NCBI GenBank assembly: GCA_905182385.1
Contig: CAJJBS010000089.1
Span: 1-26,811 of the forward strand
Reading direction: 5' to 3'
Length of the DNA stretch: 26,811 nt
From: Fidelibacterota bacterium TCS55
GTDB lineage: Bacteria; Fidelibacterota; Marinisomatia; Marinisomatales; TCS55
Part shown: in pieces, positions 1-7,340 of the stretch
How the letters are laid out: each line of letters begins with the position of its first letter
Numbering within the stretch: the stretch's first letter is position 1
Translations under genes and position numbers: made by a program
The notes under the pieces: generated by a model
The model's input: the letters and a program-made list of their open reading frames with translations, nothing else
What the model was told of the DNA's origin: nothing
Database searches by the model: none

Positions 1-1845
1 CTCTTTATTCTTTTTACCTTTTTAATTTTATTTTTTGCTTGCGAAAAAAAAGATAAAGTCACGCTTAGTTTCTCACCCATACCAACTAAATCAAGTACAA
101 TTAAGTCTACTGATTTTGCAGGTGCAAAGGATTGTCAGTCCTGCCATCCTGATATATACGATCAATGGTCTAGTTCGACACATGGTAATGCAGGAGGATT
201 GCCAACGGTTGAAAGAGTCAAGGCTTCATTTAATGGTGAACCAATGATCTTTAAGGATGTCATTGTTTATCCTGAAATAAATAATGGACTTTACCAGTTC
301 AGAATTAATAATATTACCTCTAATATAGAAAAACTAGTAACCGTTGAGTCTGTTGTGGGCGGTGGATTTATGTATGGTGGCGGAACACAAACATTTTTTG
401 CTCAATACCCAGATGGTTCATATCGTTTTTTACCTTTTGATTATAGTATTTCAAATGAGACATGGTTTGTTCAACTAGCTTCTAATGAAAAATGGGTTAC
501 AGTTAATAAAAATATTACGTTAGACGAATTATACAATTGGCCACCTCATAGAATGCTTGGTGATGTTGAAAATGTTTCTAATTGTCAACAGTGCCATGGA
601 AGTCAAATAATTAGCACAAAAATTGGTGATAACTATAATGTTGAGTTTACATCTTTAGCTGTTAATTGTGAGTCCTGTCATGGACCAGGAATAACTCATA
701 TTAAATCAATGTCAGCAATAGTAAGTAATATTATTAATGAATCCCAAACGATAGGAATAAATAGTTTAATTGGAATGACTCCAAATAAAAGTTTAAATGT
801 TTGTTTCCAATGTCATGCAGTTAAAACACCAATAAAAACAGGCTATCTACCAGGTGAGAAACTTGAAGAATTTTATTCATTAAAGTTAGCTTTGTTAGGC
901 AATGAAAACCCATATGCGGTAGATGGTAGAATAACTACTTTTGGTTACCAGCAAAATCATTTATATAGTGACTGCTTCCTAAGTGGTGCCATGACTTGTA
1001 TTAGCTGTCACAATCCTCATAGTAATGACTATCAAGATATTAATCGAAAATTGTTGTTAGATAGATTTGATGATAATCAGTGTTTATCATGCCATATGGC
1101 TAAATCTAATGATATTGTTTCACATACATACCATCCGCCTGAATCTGAAGGAAGTCGCTGTATTTCATGTCATATGCCCTATAGGCAGCATACTGCAATA
1201 GGAGATCAGATCAAATACGAAAGGTCTGACCATACAGTTTCAATTCCAAGGCCTGAGTACGATGATTCTCAAGGGTTTGTTTCTGCTTGTGCTCAGTGCC
1301 ATATAGATGATTCAGTTATTGCATTGCAAAAAAATGTTGATGATTGGTACGGGCCAGTAAAGCCTCTTCATCCAGCTATTGCAAACCGTTTAAAAGTAAC
1401 GAGTTCAATGTTAGGGAATGATGCCGCAGAACTTTTACTTAAACCAGAGTTAAGACACCCCATGAGTCAGTTTACGAATTTAACCTATTTTATAAAACGA
1501 TATTTAGTGCCCGGGATGGCTCAGCTAGATGAATCTATTGTAGAAAAAATTAAAATATATGTACAAAGCGAGGATATTGATATAAAAGCTTTAGCTTTGG
1601 CTGGTCTTCATTATAGTCAATATCAAAACCCAGATATTCAAGCTTTTTTAAGTAAAGAACTAGAAGGTATGGGAGATTCAGAAGAAGCAATTAGACGGCG
1701 TTGGGGATTAATACTTGACTATTTTGGTTCAGTTTATTATTTGTCAGGAGATAGACCAAGAGCTATTACTTGTTTCGAATTAGCGATTGAAGTACTACCT
1801 GATGATAAAACCATTAAAGAAAATCTTAATAGAGCGCGCTCTTAA
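1..1845 (+). CDS. Octaheme c-type cytochrome lipoprotein with C-terminal TPR-like region (5' end outside window)
   Basis: The reading frame is open from base 1, so the true start lies upstream; a TTG at 199 is internal and would lose a heme site. The first 14 visible codons are a hydrophobic stretch ending in a lipobox-like Phe-Phe-Ala-Cys (Cys at 40-42), so the protein is probably exported and lipid-anchored. Eight CXXCH heme-binding motifs begin at 133, 583, 667, 802, 997, 1081, 1159 and 1288. The first sits in a Cys-x-x-Cys-His...Tyr-Asp-Gln-Trp context typical of cytochrome c554-like multiheme proteins. The last 180 or so residues carry no heme motif; they look helical (HEAT-like) and end in one TPR-like unit. 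The role inferred is periplasmic or outer-surface electron transfer, or a multiheme reductase. Substrate is not recognisable. Its stop abuts the stop of the convergent M23 gene. Confidence 0.88.
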   Translation, partial: LFILFTFLILFFACEKKDKVTLSFSPIPTKSSTIKSTDFAGAKDCQSCHPDIYDQWSSSTHGNAGGLPTVERVKASFNGEPMIFKDVIVYPEINNGLYQFRINNITSNIEKLVTVESVVGGGFMYGGGTQTFFAQYPDGSYRFLPFDYSISNETWFVQLASNEKWVTVNKNITLDELYNWPPHRMLGDVENVSNCQQCHGSQIISTKIGDNYNVEFTSLAVNCESCHGPGITHIKSMSAIVSNIINESQTIGINSLIGMTPNKSLNVCFQCHAVKTPIKTGYLPGEKLEEFYSLKLALLGNENPYAVDGRITTFGYQQNHLYSDCFLSGAMTCISCHNPHSNDYQDINRKLLLDRFDDNQCLSCHMAKSNDIVSHTYHPPESEGSRCISCHMPYRQHTAIGDQIKYERSDHTVSIPRPEYDDSQGFVSACAQCHIDDSVIALQKNVDDWYGPVKPLHPAIANRLKVTSSMLGNDAAELLLKPELRHPMSQFTNLTYFIKRYLVPGMAQLDESIVEKIKIYVQSEDIDIKALALAGLHYSQYQNPDIQAFLSKELEGMGDSEEAIRRRWGLILDYFGSVYYLSGDRPRAITCFELAIEVLPDDKTIKENLNRARS

Positions 1846-2892
1846 TTATTTAAAGAGTCTATTTAAAGACCTATTTAGCTCATCATACTTTAACCCTTGT
1901 CCAAAATAATACTCGCCATCTTTATCCTGTAAGATTAACTCCCAATGTAGATGAGATTCTTTTCGTGTGCCTAAAGTGCTTGGGCGTGTACCGGTATTAC
2001 CAGATTTAGAAAAAACCTCACCTTTAGAGATTTTGTAACCAGGTTTAATATTTTTATTTATATGTGATAAGTGCGCATAGATTGTAATTGCTCTAAAACC
2101 TGTAAATAACTCAAAGCCATGATCAATAATAACGGCTTGACCTAAAAGTAGTTCGTTAAAAATATCAGAGGGCGTTCGATCTAGTTTTGCTGCTTTATTT
2201 AATATTTCAATTCTAAAATCAGGATCTATTTCTTTATAGTTTAGATCAGCTCGAATGACGACGCCATCAGCGACAGATCTAACGAGCGTTCCCCAATTAG
2301 AAAAGAAATCAATTCCACGATGAACTCCTGAACGATACGCTCGAGGAGCATTGGGAAGCCTTGAAGCTTTTGTTGGTAAATTAAGTTTTTCAGTAGGAAG
2401 AGCTAGATAAGTAGTAGGAGAAAGTTGGCTAAAATTTGGAATTATTCCATTACGATCAAATAAAGGGTTTATCGTTTTATCGATACTGTATTTAGAAATT
2501 GTCTGTCTAATTATAGGAGAGATAAGAGTCGTATCTAATAAAAATGTAATATCCACCAAATTATTTTTTAATGAAATACTATTGAGCTTTCTGGAGCGTT
2601 TATTCTCTGGTAATAAATCATTAAGTAAAGGTAAAAACATAATTCTTGAAGAGTCATGAAGCGTGGAATCTGCTAAATCAATAAGTTTATTTATAGATAT
2701 ACCTTTTTTGGCAGCTAAAGAGAGGGAATCATAAGCAGTAAAATTTTTATTAGTTGTTATTTTTGCTATTAGCAAATTCTCCGAAACTTGGAAAAGAGGT
2801 TCAAACTTTGGTTTTTCAACATTTAGGGTTTTATGTGCAGGTTTTGTACAACCCATCCACAATAAAAAAATAATAAAAAAGTAATAACGCAA
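1846..2892 (-). CDS. M23 family metallopeptidase (LytM/NlpD-type) lipoprotein
   Basis: 348 aa. The N-terminus is a lipoprotein signal (hydrophobic residues 4-13, lipobox Leu-Trp-Met-Gly-Cys15). The C-terminal half is an M23 zinc peptidase domain with all ligands visible: His191 and Asp195 of HxxxD, His274 in Tyr-Ala-His-Leu, and His314/His316 of the final HxH. It should therefore be an active murein endopeptidase that cleaves peptide cross-links in the periplasm, rather than a degenerate activator. The region before the domain (about 20-180) has no family I recognise. The start is TTG: an in-frame stop lies four codons upstream and no ATG is available. It follows the dehydroquinase-like gene by 4 nt and is the last gene of the minus-strand run. 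The insertion of about 50 residues between the HxxxD and Tyr-Ala-His-Leu motifs is longer than in minimal LytM. Confidence 0.9.
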   Translation of the reverse strand: MRYYFFIIFLLWMGCTKPAHKTLNVEKPKFEPLFQVSENLLIAKITTNKNFTAYDSLSLAAKKGISINKLIDLADSTLHDSSRIMFLPLLNDLLPENKRSRKLNSISLKNNLVDITFLLDTTLISPIIRQTISKYSIDKTINPLFDRNGIIPNFSQLSPTTYLALPTEKLNLPTKASRLPNAPRAYRSGVHRGIDFFSNWGTLVRSVADGVVIRADLNYKEIDPDFRIEILNKAAKLDRTPSDIFNELLLGQAVIIDHGFELFTGFRAITIYAHLSHINKNIKPGYKISKGEVFSKSGNTGTRPSTLGTRKESHLHWELILQDKDGEYYFGQGLKYDELNRSLNRLFK

Positions 2893-2896
2893 AAAA

Positions 2897-3322
2897 TCAG
2901 ATCATTTTTTGGATATGATCAAGACCTTCTAAATAAACTTTATCAGGCGACCCTATCAGTGTAGAAGTACAAAATTCTGAAAAAATTGAATTTGATTTAG
3001 TTATATCACTATAATTATCAGTGAATAAGATTTGAAGAGTTTTAATCTTAGATATTTTTAGGGCATCTAAAATTGAATATTCATATCGAGCCCATGACAT
3101 AGGTGCAATCAGAAAAAAATCTGCCCAATTTCGATTTCGTTGTATAAAATTAATTGCGTGAAATTGTTTATGTGTTTGTAAAATTTTTATTTGAAGGTCT
3201 TCTTTTCTTATATGGCGTCGAATTCCTGTATTAATTTTATCAATTGTTATTTTTTCCCCTATCTCAGCAGATTTAGAACCAAGCAGATTTAGGTTAGGGC
3301 CATGAAGAATTAAAATATTCAT
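2897..3322 (-). CDS. Dehydroquinase type II (AroQ)-fold protein lacking the catalytic residues
   Basis: 141 aa, the usual length for type II 3-dehydroquinate dehydratase. The start (Met-Asn-Ile-Leu-Ile-Leu-His-Gly-Pro-Asn-Leu-Asn-Leu-Leu-Gly) is the AroQ signature, and Leu-Asp-Ala at 86-88 matches the helix after the active-site loop. The functional residues are gone, however. The lid Arg and Tyr that follow Leu-Leu-Gly are missing. The segment that is Asn-Pro-Gly-Ala-Tyr-Thr-His in the family reads Ala-Pro-Met-Ser-Trp-Ala-Arg. The catalytic-base His segment (His-x-Ser-Asn) reads Leu-Phe-Thr-Asp. The fold is probably kept while dehydratase activity is probably lost; a ligand-binding or structural role is possible but unknown. 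It lies 7 nt after the small membrane protein gene and 4 nt before the M23 gene, in frame and without interruption. Calling it aroQ would be misleading. Confidence 0.75.
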   Translation of the reverse strand: MNILILHGPNLNLLGSKSAEIGEKITIDKINTGIRRHIRKEDLQIKILQTHKQFHAINFIQRNRNWADFFLIAPMSWARYEYSILDALKISKIKTLQILFTDNYSDITKSNSIFSEFCTSTLIGSPDKVYLEGLDHIQKMI

Positions 3323-3329
3323 ATTATTA

Positions 3330-3713
3330 TTATCTCATTGGGACTAAATGCCCAATGATATATCCAATAACTATACCGATTAGGAGAGCCAATGTAAGGA
3401 CCCTTGATTTAGTAAACTCACTACGATAACCCTTTTTAATTGCAACTGCACCAATAAAATAGCCCATAGCATTTAGTATCCAAAAAAATGGAATTGCAAA
3501 TATTTTTACAACAAAAGGGCCTATTAATGGAACTGCACCCATTAAAGCAGCGAGCCCAGCAAAAGCCTGTGTGAAAACACCAACTACCAATGTTCCAAAA
3601 ACAACAACATTTTTATCAATTCCAAATTTTAAGGCAACACCAATGGCTGTAGATATACAAATCCAAATTAGAATATGTTTTCCGTAATTTTTAAAAAATG
3701 GTCTATTAGTCAT
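3330..3713 (-). CDS. Small integral membrane protein, unknown function
   Basis: 127 aa with three probable membrane segments: about residues 13-31, a long Gly/Ala-rich hydrophobic stretch at about 36-92 that may hold one or two helices, and about 104-124. The termini are basic and there is no signal peptide. I recognise no family motif. The start codon overlaps the end of the upstream DUF3108-like gene by 8 nt, so translation of the two is probably coupled. The gene sits inside the minus-strand operon that also encodes MgtE and the CPBP protease. Function not assigned. Confidence 0.75.
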   Translation of the reverse strand: MTNRPFFKNYGKHILIWICISTAIGVALKFGIDKNVVVFGTLVVGVFTQAFAGLAALMGAVPLIGPFVVKIFAIPFFWILNAMGYFIGAVAIKKGYRSEFTKSRVLTLALLIGIVIGYIIGHLVPMR

Positions 3714-4395
3714 TTTGAATATCTACCTTGAATGGAAAGCCATTCACTAAAATATTTGCTTTGATTATACGACGATTTCCATTTCGTTCCACCCAGATTT
3801 GCCTAACTGTATTTTCTTTTACAGAATAATTCATTAACCGATCGGTCTGATCTAAAAAAGAGTCCTCTTTATTAGATTTTTCAATATCAAACCTAAAATG
3901 ATCGCAAATTATATTTTCACCATTAAAATCAATTGTATCTAATCCAGCTGAAATAAATCGACCATTAAATAAAGCTCCTTCATGCTCAAAGGATAACCAT
4001 TTAGCATCTAGCTCGGGTGTGAATTTTTTTTGAATTAGCACTAATAAAGAAAAAAGGTTATAGGTTGGTTTTATTCTGACTCTATGTTTGTTTTTGTATA
4101 CCAAGGAGTCACTCTTCATATCAAAAGAGACTGCTTGCTTTAAATTTCCTTGATTTATTTTTTTATTAAAATTATAAAGATTATAATTATTTAGATCAAA
4201 TTTAGTTGAATATATGTTTTCTGCTGGCCAGATTAAATTTGCAAGCCCTTCTGTTTTATATTCAAGGTCAACTTTATCAGAATTAACCTTCCAAGTAGCT
4301 TTTGCAACAGAGAGACCATAGATAGTAATATTAAAATTTTGTCCAAAAAGACTAACCGTTGTGAAAATAAATAATAAACCTTTATACATAAACAT
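3706..4395 (-). CDS. DUF3108-like exported protein
   Basis: 229 aa. Residues 1-18 form a signal peptide (hydrophobic Leu-Leu-Phe-Ile-Phe stretch ending Ser-Leu-Phe-Gly-Gln), without a lipobox Cys. The mature part is beta-rich. It has the general DUF3108 pattern: an early Ile-x-x-x-Gly-Leu-x-x-Ala, a middle Phe-Asp-Met-Lys-Ser-Asp-Ser stretch, a Ser-Leu-Leu run, and a late Arg-Gln-Ile-Trp-Val-Glu followed by an Arg-Arg-Ile-Ile-Lys strand. DUF3108 proteins are periplasmic or outer-membrane-associated and of unknown biochemical function. The gene starts 1 nt after the mgtE stop and overlaps the next gene by 8 nt. The family assignment is from pattern only and is moderately secure; the secreted nature is clearer. 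Confidence 0.65.
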   Translation of the reverse strand: MFMYKGLLFIFTTVSLFGQNFNITIYGLSVAKATWKVNSDKVDLEYKTEGLANLIWPAENIYSTKFDLNNYNLYNFNKKINQGNLKQAVSFDMKSDSLVYKNKHRVRIKPTYNLFSLLVLIQKKFTPELDAKWLSFEHEGALFNGRFISAGLDTIDFNGENIICDHFRFDIEKSNKEDSFLDQTDRLMNYSVKENTVRQIWVERNGNRRIIKANILVNGFPFKVDIQND

Positions 4396-4396
4396 A

Positions 4397-5770
4397 TTAA
4401 CCTATATTAAATAAAGCACCAGCAATTATAAAATATAGAGCCACACCAAGAATATCAATGGCTGTTGTTACAAAAGGACCTGTAGCAACGGCAGGGTCAA
4501 TATCAAAACGATCTAAGATAAGAGGAACTAACGAACCAATTGTTGCGGCAATCAGCATAGATGCACAAATGCTTAGTCCAACAACCAATCCTAAAATAGG
4601 TGAAATATCAAGAAAGCGAACAATCGCAAACAATCCAAGCAAGATGCCATAAAGGACACCAAGTATGAGCCCAACACGAATCTCTTTAAATAGAATTTTA
4701 GATGAATTTTCAAACCCTACACGCCCAGTTGCCAGGCCGCGAACAATCATTGTTGAAGATTGAGTACCAACGTTACCTCCCATACCTATAATAACAGGAA
4801 TGAAAGCAGCTAAAGCAAGCGTATTTTGCAATACATCATCAAAGACTCCAATAATATAAGCGGCTATAATTCCGCCTATCCAACTGGCAAATAGCCAAGG
4901 TAGTCGAATACGTGCGTTCTCCCAAGAAGATTTTAAAAGAATTTCTCTATCTTCACCAGCACCTACCATTTTTAAAAAGTCTTCTGTTGCTTCTTCACGT
5001 ATAACATCAACAACATCATCAACGGTGACAATACCTAAAAGCTTTTCATCAGAGTCTATTACAGGTACAGCTAAAAAATTATATTGAGATACTATTCTCG
5101 CAACTTCTTCTTGGTCAGTTTCAGGACGCACAGTCTGCACTTTTTTAGTCATGATATCTTTTAGCATTGTATCACTAGGAGTAGTTACGAGATCTCGAAG
5201 TGAAATAACACCAGTTAACGCGCCTTCATTATCTATAGTATAAAGGTAAAAAACCATTTCAGCTTCTTCCTGATCTTGTAAGGCTGCAATAGCTTCTCTT
5301 GCGCGAGTTTCCTCATGTAATGTAAATACATCAGTATACATAAGAATTCCAGCACTATCTTCAGGATAAGCCATCATCTCCTCAAGCTCTTCCTGCTCTT
5401 CAACTTTAAAGAGATCAATTACAGAGGTAGCATAGGTTTCTTCAACAAGGCCCATTAGATATGCTTGTTCATTCGAGCTTGCGTCTTCAAGAATAGCAGC
5501 AATTCTTGAAGGAGCTTCATTTTCAACAATTCTAATAGTGATGGCTTCATCAAGTTCATTTAAAAACTCAACAGTTTTTTCTGAAGGTTTCATCATGGCA
5601 AAAACGGTGTCTTGTTCTAAATCATTAAAATAACGAAATATTAATGCCATATCAGCAGGGTGAGTCTTATCAACAAGTTTAATAATATTCGTTTTAGCAT
5701 GACGCCTCAATAGTCTTCTAAAAGTATCACGTAAAATAGAAATCTCAGTGCTAAACATTTCCTTTTTCAT
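4397..5770 (-). CDS. mgtE: Magnesium transporter/channel MgtE
   Basis: 457 aa, full length for MgtE. In order: an N-terminal acidic helical MgtE_N domain (about 15-130, with the Met-Ala-Tyr-Pro-Glu-Asp-Ser-Ala-Gly end motif), a CBS pair (about 135-260), then a membrane domain of five helices (about 285-457). Family hallmarks seen are Gly-Gly-Asn-Val-Gly-Thr-Gln-Ser-Ser-Thr in the membrane domain and the final-helix Asp in Thr-Thr-Ala-Ile-Asp-Ile-Leu-Gly, which lines the Mg2+ pore in characterised MgtE. In the family, the cytosolic CBS/N domains close the channel when intracellular Mg2+ is high. The gene is packed 1 nt from both neighbours, so it is expressed as part of the operon. No Mg2+ riboswitch is visible because there is no leader. 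Confidence 0.96.
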   Translation of the reverse strand: MKKEMFSTEISILRDTFRRLLRRHAKTNIIKLVDKTHPADMALIFRYFNDLEQDTVFAMMKPSEKTVEFLNELDEAITIRIVENEAPSRIAAILEDASSNEQAYLMGLVEETYATSVIDLFKVEEQEELEEMMAYPEDSAGILMYTDVFTLHEETRAREAIAALQDQEEAEMVFYLYTIDNEGALTGVISLRDLVTTPSDTMLKDIMTKKVQTVRPETDQEEVARIVSQYNFLAVPVIDSDEKLLGIVTVDDVVDVIREEATEDFLKMVGAGEDREILLKSSWENARIRLPWLFASWIGGIIAAYIIGVFDDVLQNTLALAAFIPVIIGMGGNVGTQSSTMIVRGLATGRVGFENSSKILFKEIRVGLILGVLYGILLGLFAIVRFLDISPILGLVVGLSICASMLIAATIGSLVPLILDRFDIDPAVATGPFVTTAIDILGVALYFIIAGALFNIG

Positions 5771-5771
5771 A

Positions 5772-6572
5772 TTAAACGAATCCTCTCGTATTTAAGCGTT
5801 TAAAACCATACCAAAAAGAAAAGACACCTATAAAAATTAGAATTGGATTTATATGTCCATTCCAAATAATTATTGGTTCGAGAGAATCTTCAATAGAAGT
5901 AAACAATAAAGAGGTAGCATTAATAATAACATGAAAAATTATACATGGTATAATAGAATTTGTTTTCCAAGCTAAAAACCCTAATAAAACACCAAGAAAA
6001 TATATTTGAATTATCCAAAAAGGATTAAAATGAATTACAGCGAAGAAAAGGCTTGAAAATAAAATTGCGCGAGTTACATCATTCCATGCTTTTTCCAAGC
6101 CAGTCTGCAAAAAGCCTCTAAATAATAACTCTTCACCTATAGGAGCAATAATAACAATTGTTATTATTAGTAGAACAAGAGATAAAGGATCCTCCGGTTT
6201 TAGTAAGGCTTCAAGCTGTAAAAAAGAATCTGGAAGAGGGATTATCATACCGACAAGAATATTAAGTTCATCAGATAAAATCATAGCTCCGATGGAAATA
6301 AAAAATGTGGTATAAATAATATCTCTAGAAACAAGATTCAAGCGAAATGAATCTATAAGATCAAACTTTTTTCTTTTAAGGTAATAAAGAACAGGTACTA
6401 TTAAGAATCCTTGCCCAATAAACATAGCAAGGTAGGTCGGGAGTCCAGGATTAGCACCTGAAAGGATGGCCGGATCCATTGTGCCAAAGATTGACCCAAC
6501 GATCAGTGCTGAAAGCACTGATAATAAAACTATTATAAAAATAAAACGAACTGAGAGGGCTTGGTTCATCAT
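5772..6572 (-). CDS. CPBP family intramembrane glutamic endopeptidase (Rce1/Abi-like)
   Basis: 266 aa with about seven hydrophobic segments. All three CPBP/Abi motifs are present: Glu147-Glu148-x-x-x-Arg152, Phe177-x-x-x-His181, and His214-x-x-x-Asn218. It should be an active membrane protease of the Rce1 type. Bacterial members have various roles, including bacteriocin self-immunity, protein maturation and stress signalling, and the substrate cannot be told from sequence. The start could be either of two adjacent ATGs (6572 or 6569). It lies 45 nt after the rRNA methyltransferase gene and 1 nt before mgtE, so it is in the same operon. Confidence 0.88.
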   Translation of the reverse strand: MMNQALSVRFIFIIVLLSVLSALIVGSIFGTMDPAILSGANPGLPTYLAMFIGQGFLIVPVLYYLKRKKFDLIDSFRLNLVSRDIIYTTFFISIGAMILSDELNILVGMIIPLPDSFLQLEALLKPEDPLSLVLLIITIVIIAPIGEELLFRGFLQTGLEKAWNDVTRAILFSSLFFAVIHFNPFWIIQIYFLGVLLGFLAWKTNSIIPCIIFHVIINATSLLFTSIEDSLEPIIIWNGHINPILIFIGVFSFWYGFKRLNTRGFV

Positions 6573-6617
6573 AATACTCTAAATTAACCTATTATTCATG
6601 AAGGGAAAAAGAATCCA

Positions 6618-7340
6618 TTATTTTGTCAATTCATATAGTAAAATACCCATTGATACACCGATATTAAGAGACTCTCCTTCACCAACTTTAGGTATGGAAA
6701 TCAACTCTTCCAAGTGTGGATGAGAACTTTCAGATAACCCATGTGGCTCACTACCCATTACTAGTACCCATTTTTGATTATCAATATTTATTGACTCTAT
6801 TGATCTTCCACGATGATCAGCTCCTAATATTTTATAGCCCTTAATTTCTTTTAAACTTAATTCACCTAGCCAAGAAATATTGAAATGAGCTCCCATAGCA
6901 CTACGAACTACTTTCGGGTTATATGGGTCAATTGATCCACTAGAATAAGCAATTTGATCAATTCCAAACCAAACAGCGGTTCTTAATATAGTCCCAAGAT
7001 TTCCTGGATCAGATATATTATCTAAAAAAATAATATTTTTATTTTTATTATATGATTGAAATTTTGAAATTTTACAAATAGCTAAGATACCAGATGAAGT
7101 TATAGAAGGTGATATATTATTGATTTCTTTCGATGAGATTATTTCTGAAGGTATATTTTTAACTCTTTCCATTATATCTGGATTATTTTCAGAAAAGTTA
7201 GTTGTATAAAAAAGAAGAGTAATTTCAGCATTTGCTTCAATCGCTGAACCAATTGATCGACGGCCTTCAATTATAAATTCATTATTCAAAAAACGATATT
7301 TTCTTTGATGAAGGGCTTTAGCTTTTTTTTGACTATTCAA
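6618..7340 (-). CDS. TrmH/SpoU family RNA 2'-O-ribose methyltransferase
   Basis: 240 aa. The N-terminal substrate-binding part (1-95; Glu-Gly-Arg-Arg at 25-28) is followed by a SPOUT domain. SpoU motif 1 is Leu-Asp-Asn-Ile-Ser-Asp-Pro-Gly-Asn-Leu-Gly-Thr-Ile-Leu-Arg-Thr-Ala, with the catalytic Arg. Motif 2 is Gly-Ser-Glu-Pro-His-Gly-Leu-Ser. Motif 3 is the Ile-Pro-Lys-Val-Gly-Glu-Gly-Glu-Ser-Leu-Asn-Ile-Gly knot. The family methylates ribose 2'-OH in 23S rRNA or tRNA using SAM; members such as RlmB and TsnR look alike, so the target is not named. The start is TTG, overlapping the TGA stop of the upstream amidohydrolase gene by 4 nt (TTGA), which suggests coupled translation. Confidence 0.93.
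   Translation of the reverse strand: MNSQKKAKALHQRKYRFLNNEFIIEGRRSIGSAIEANAEITLLFYTTNFSENNPDIMERVKNIPSEIISSKEINNISPSITSSGILAICKISKFQSYNKNKNIIFLDNISDPGNLGTILRTAVWFGIDQIAYSSGSIDPYNPKVVRSAMGAHFNISWLGELSLKEIKGYKILGADHRGRSIESINIDNQKWVLVMGSEPHGLSESSHPHLEELISIPKVGEGESLNIGVSMGILLYELTK

Noticed and set aside
199..1845. TTG at 199 as the start of the multiheme cytochrome
   Set aside because: The frame is open to base 1 and upstream codons hold a lipoprotein signal and the first CXXCH motif, so the gene begins outside the window.
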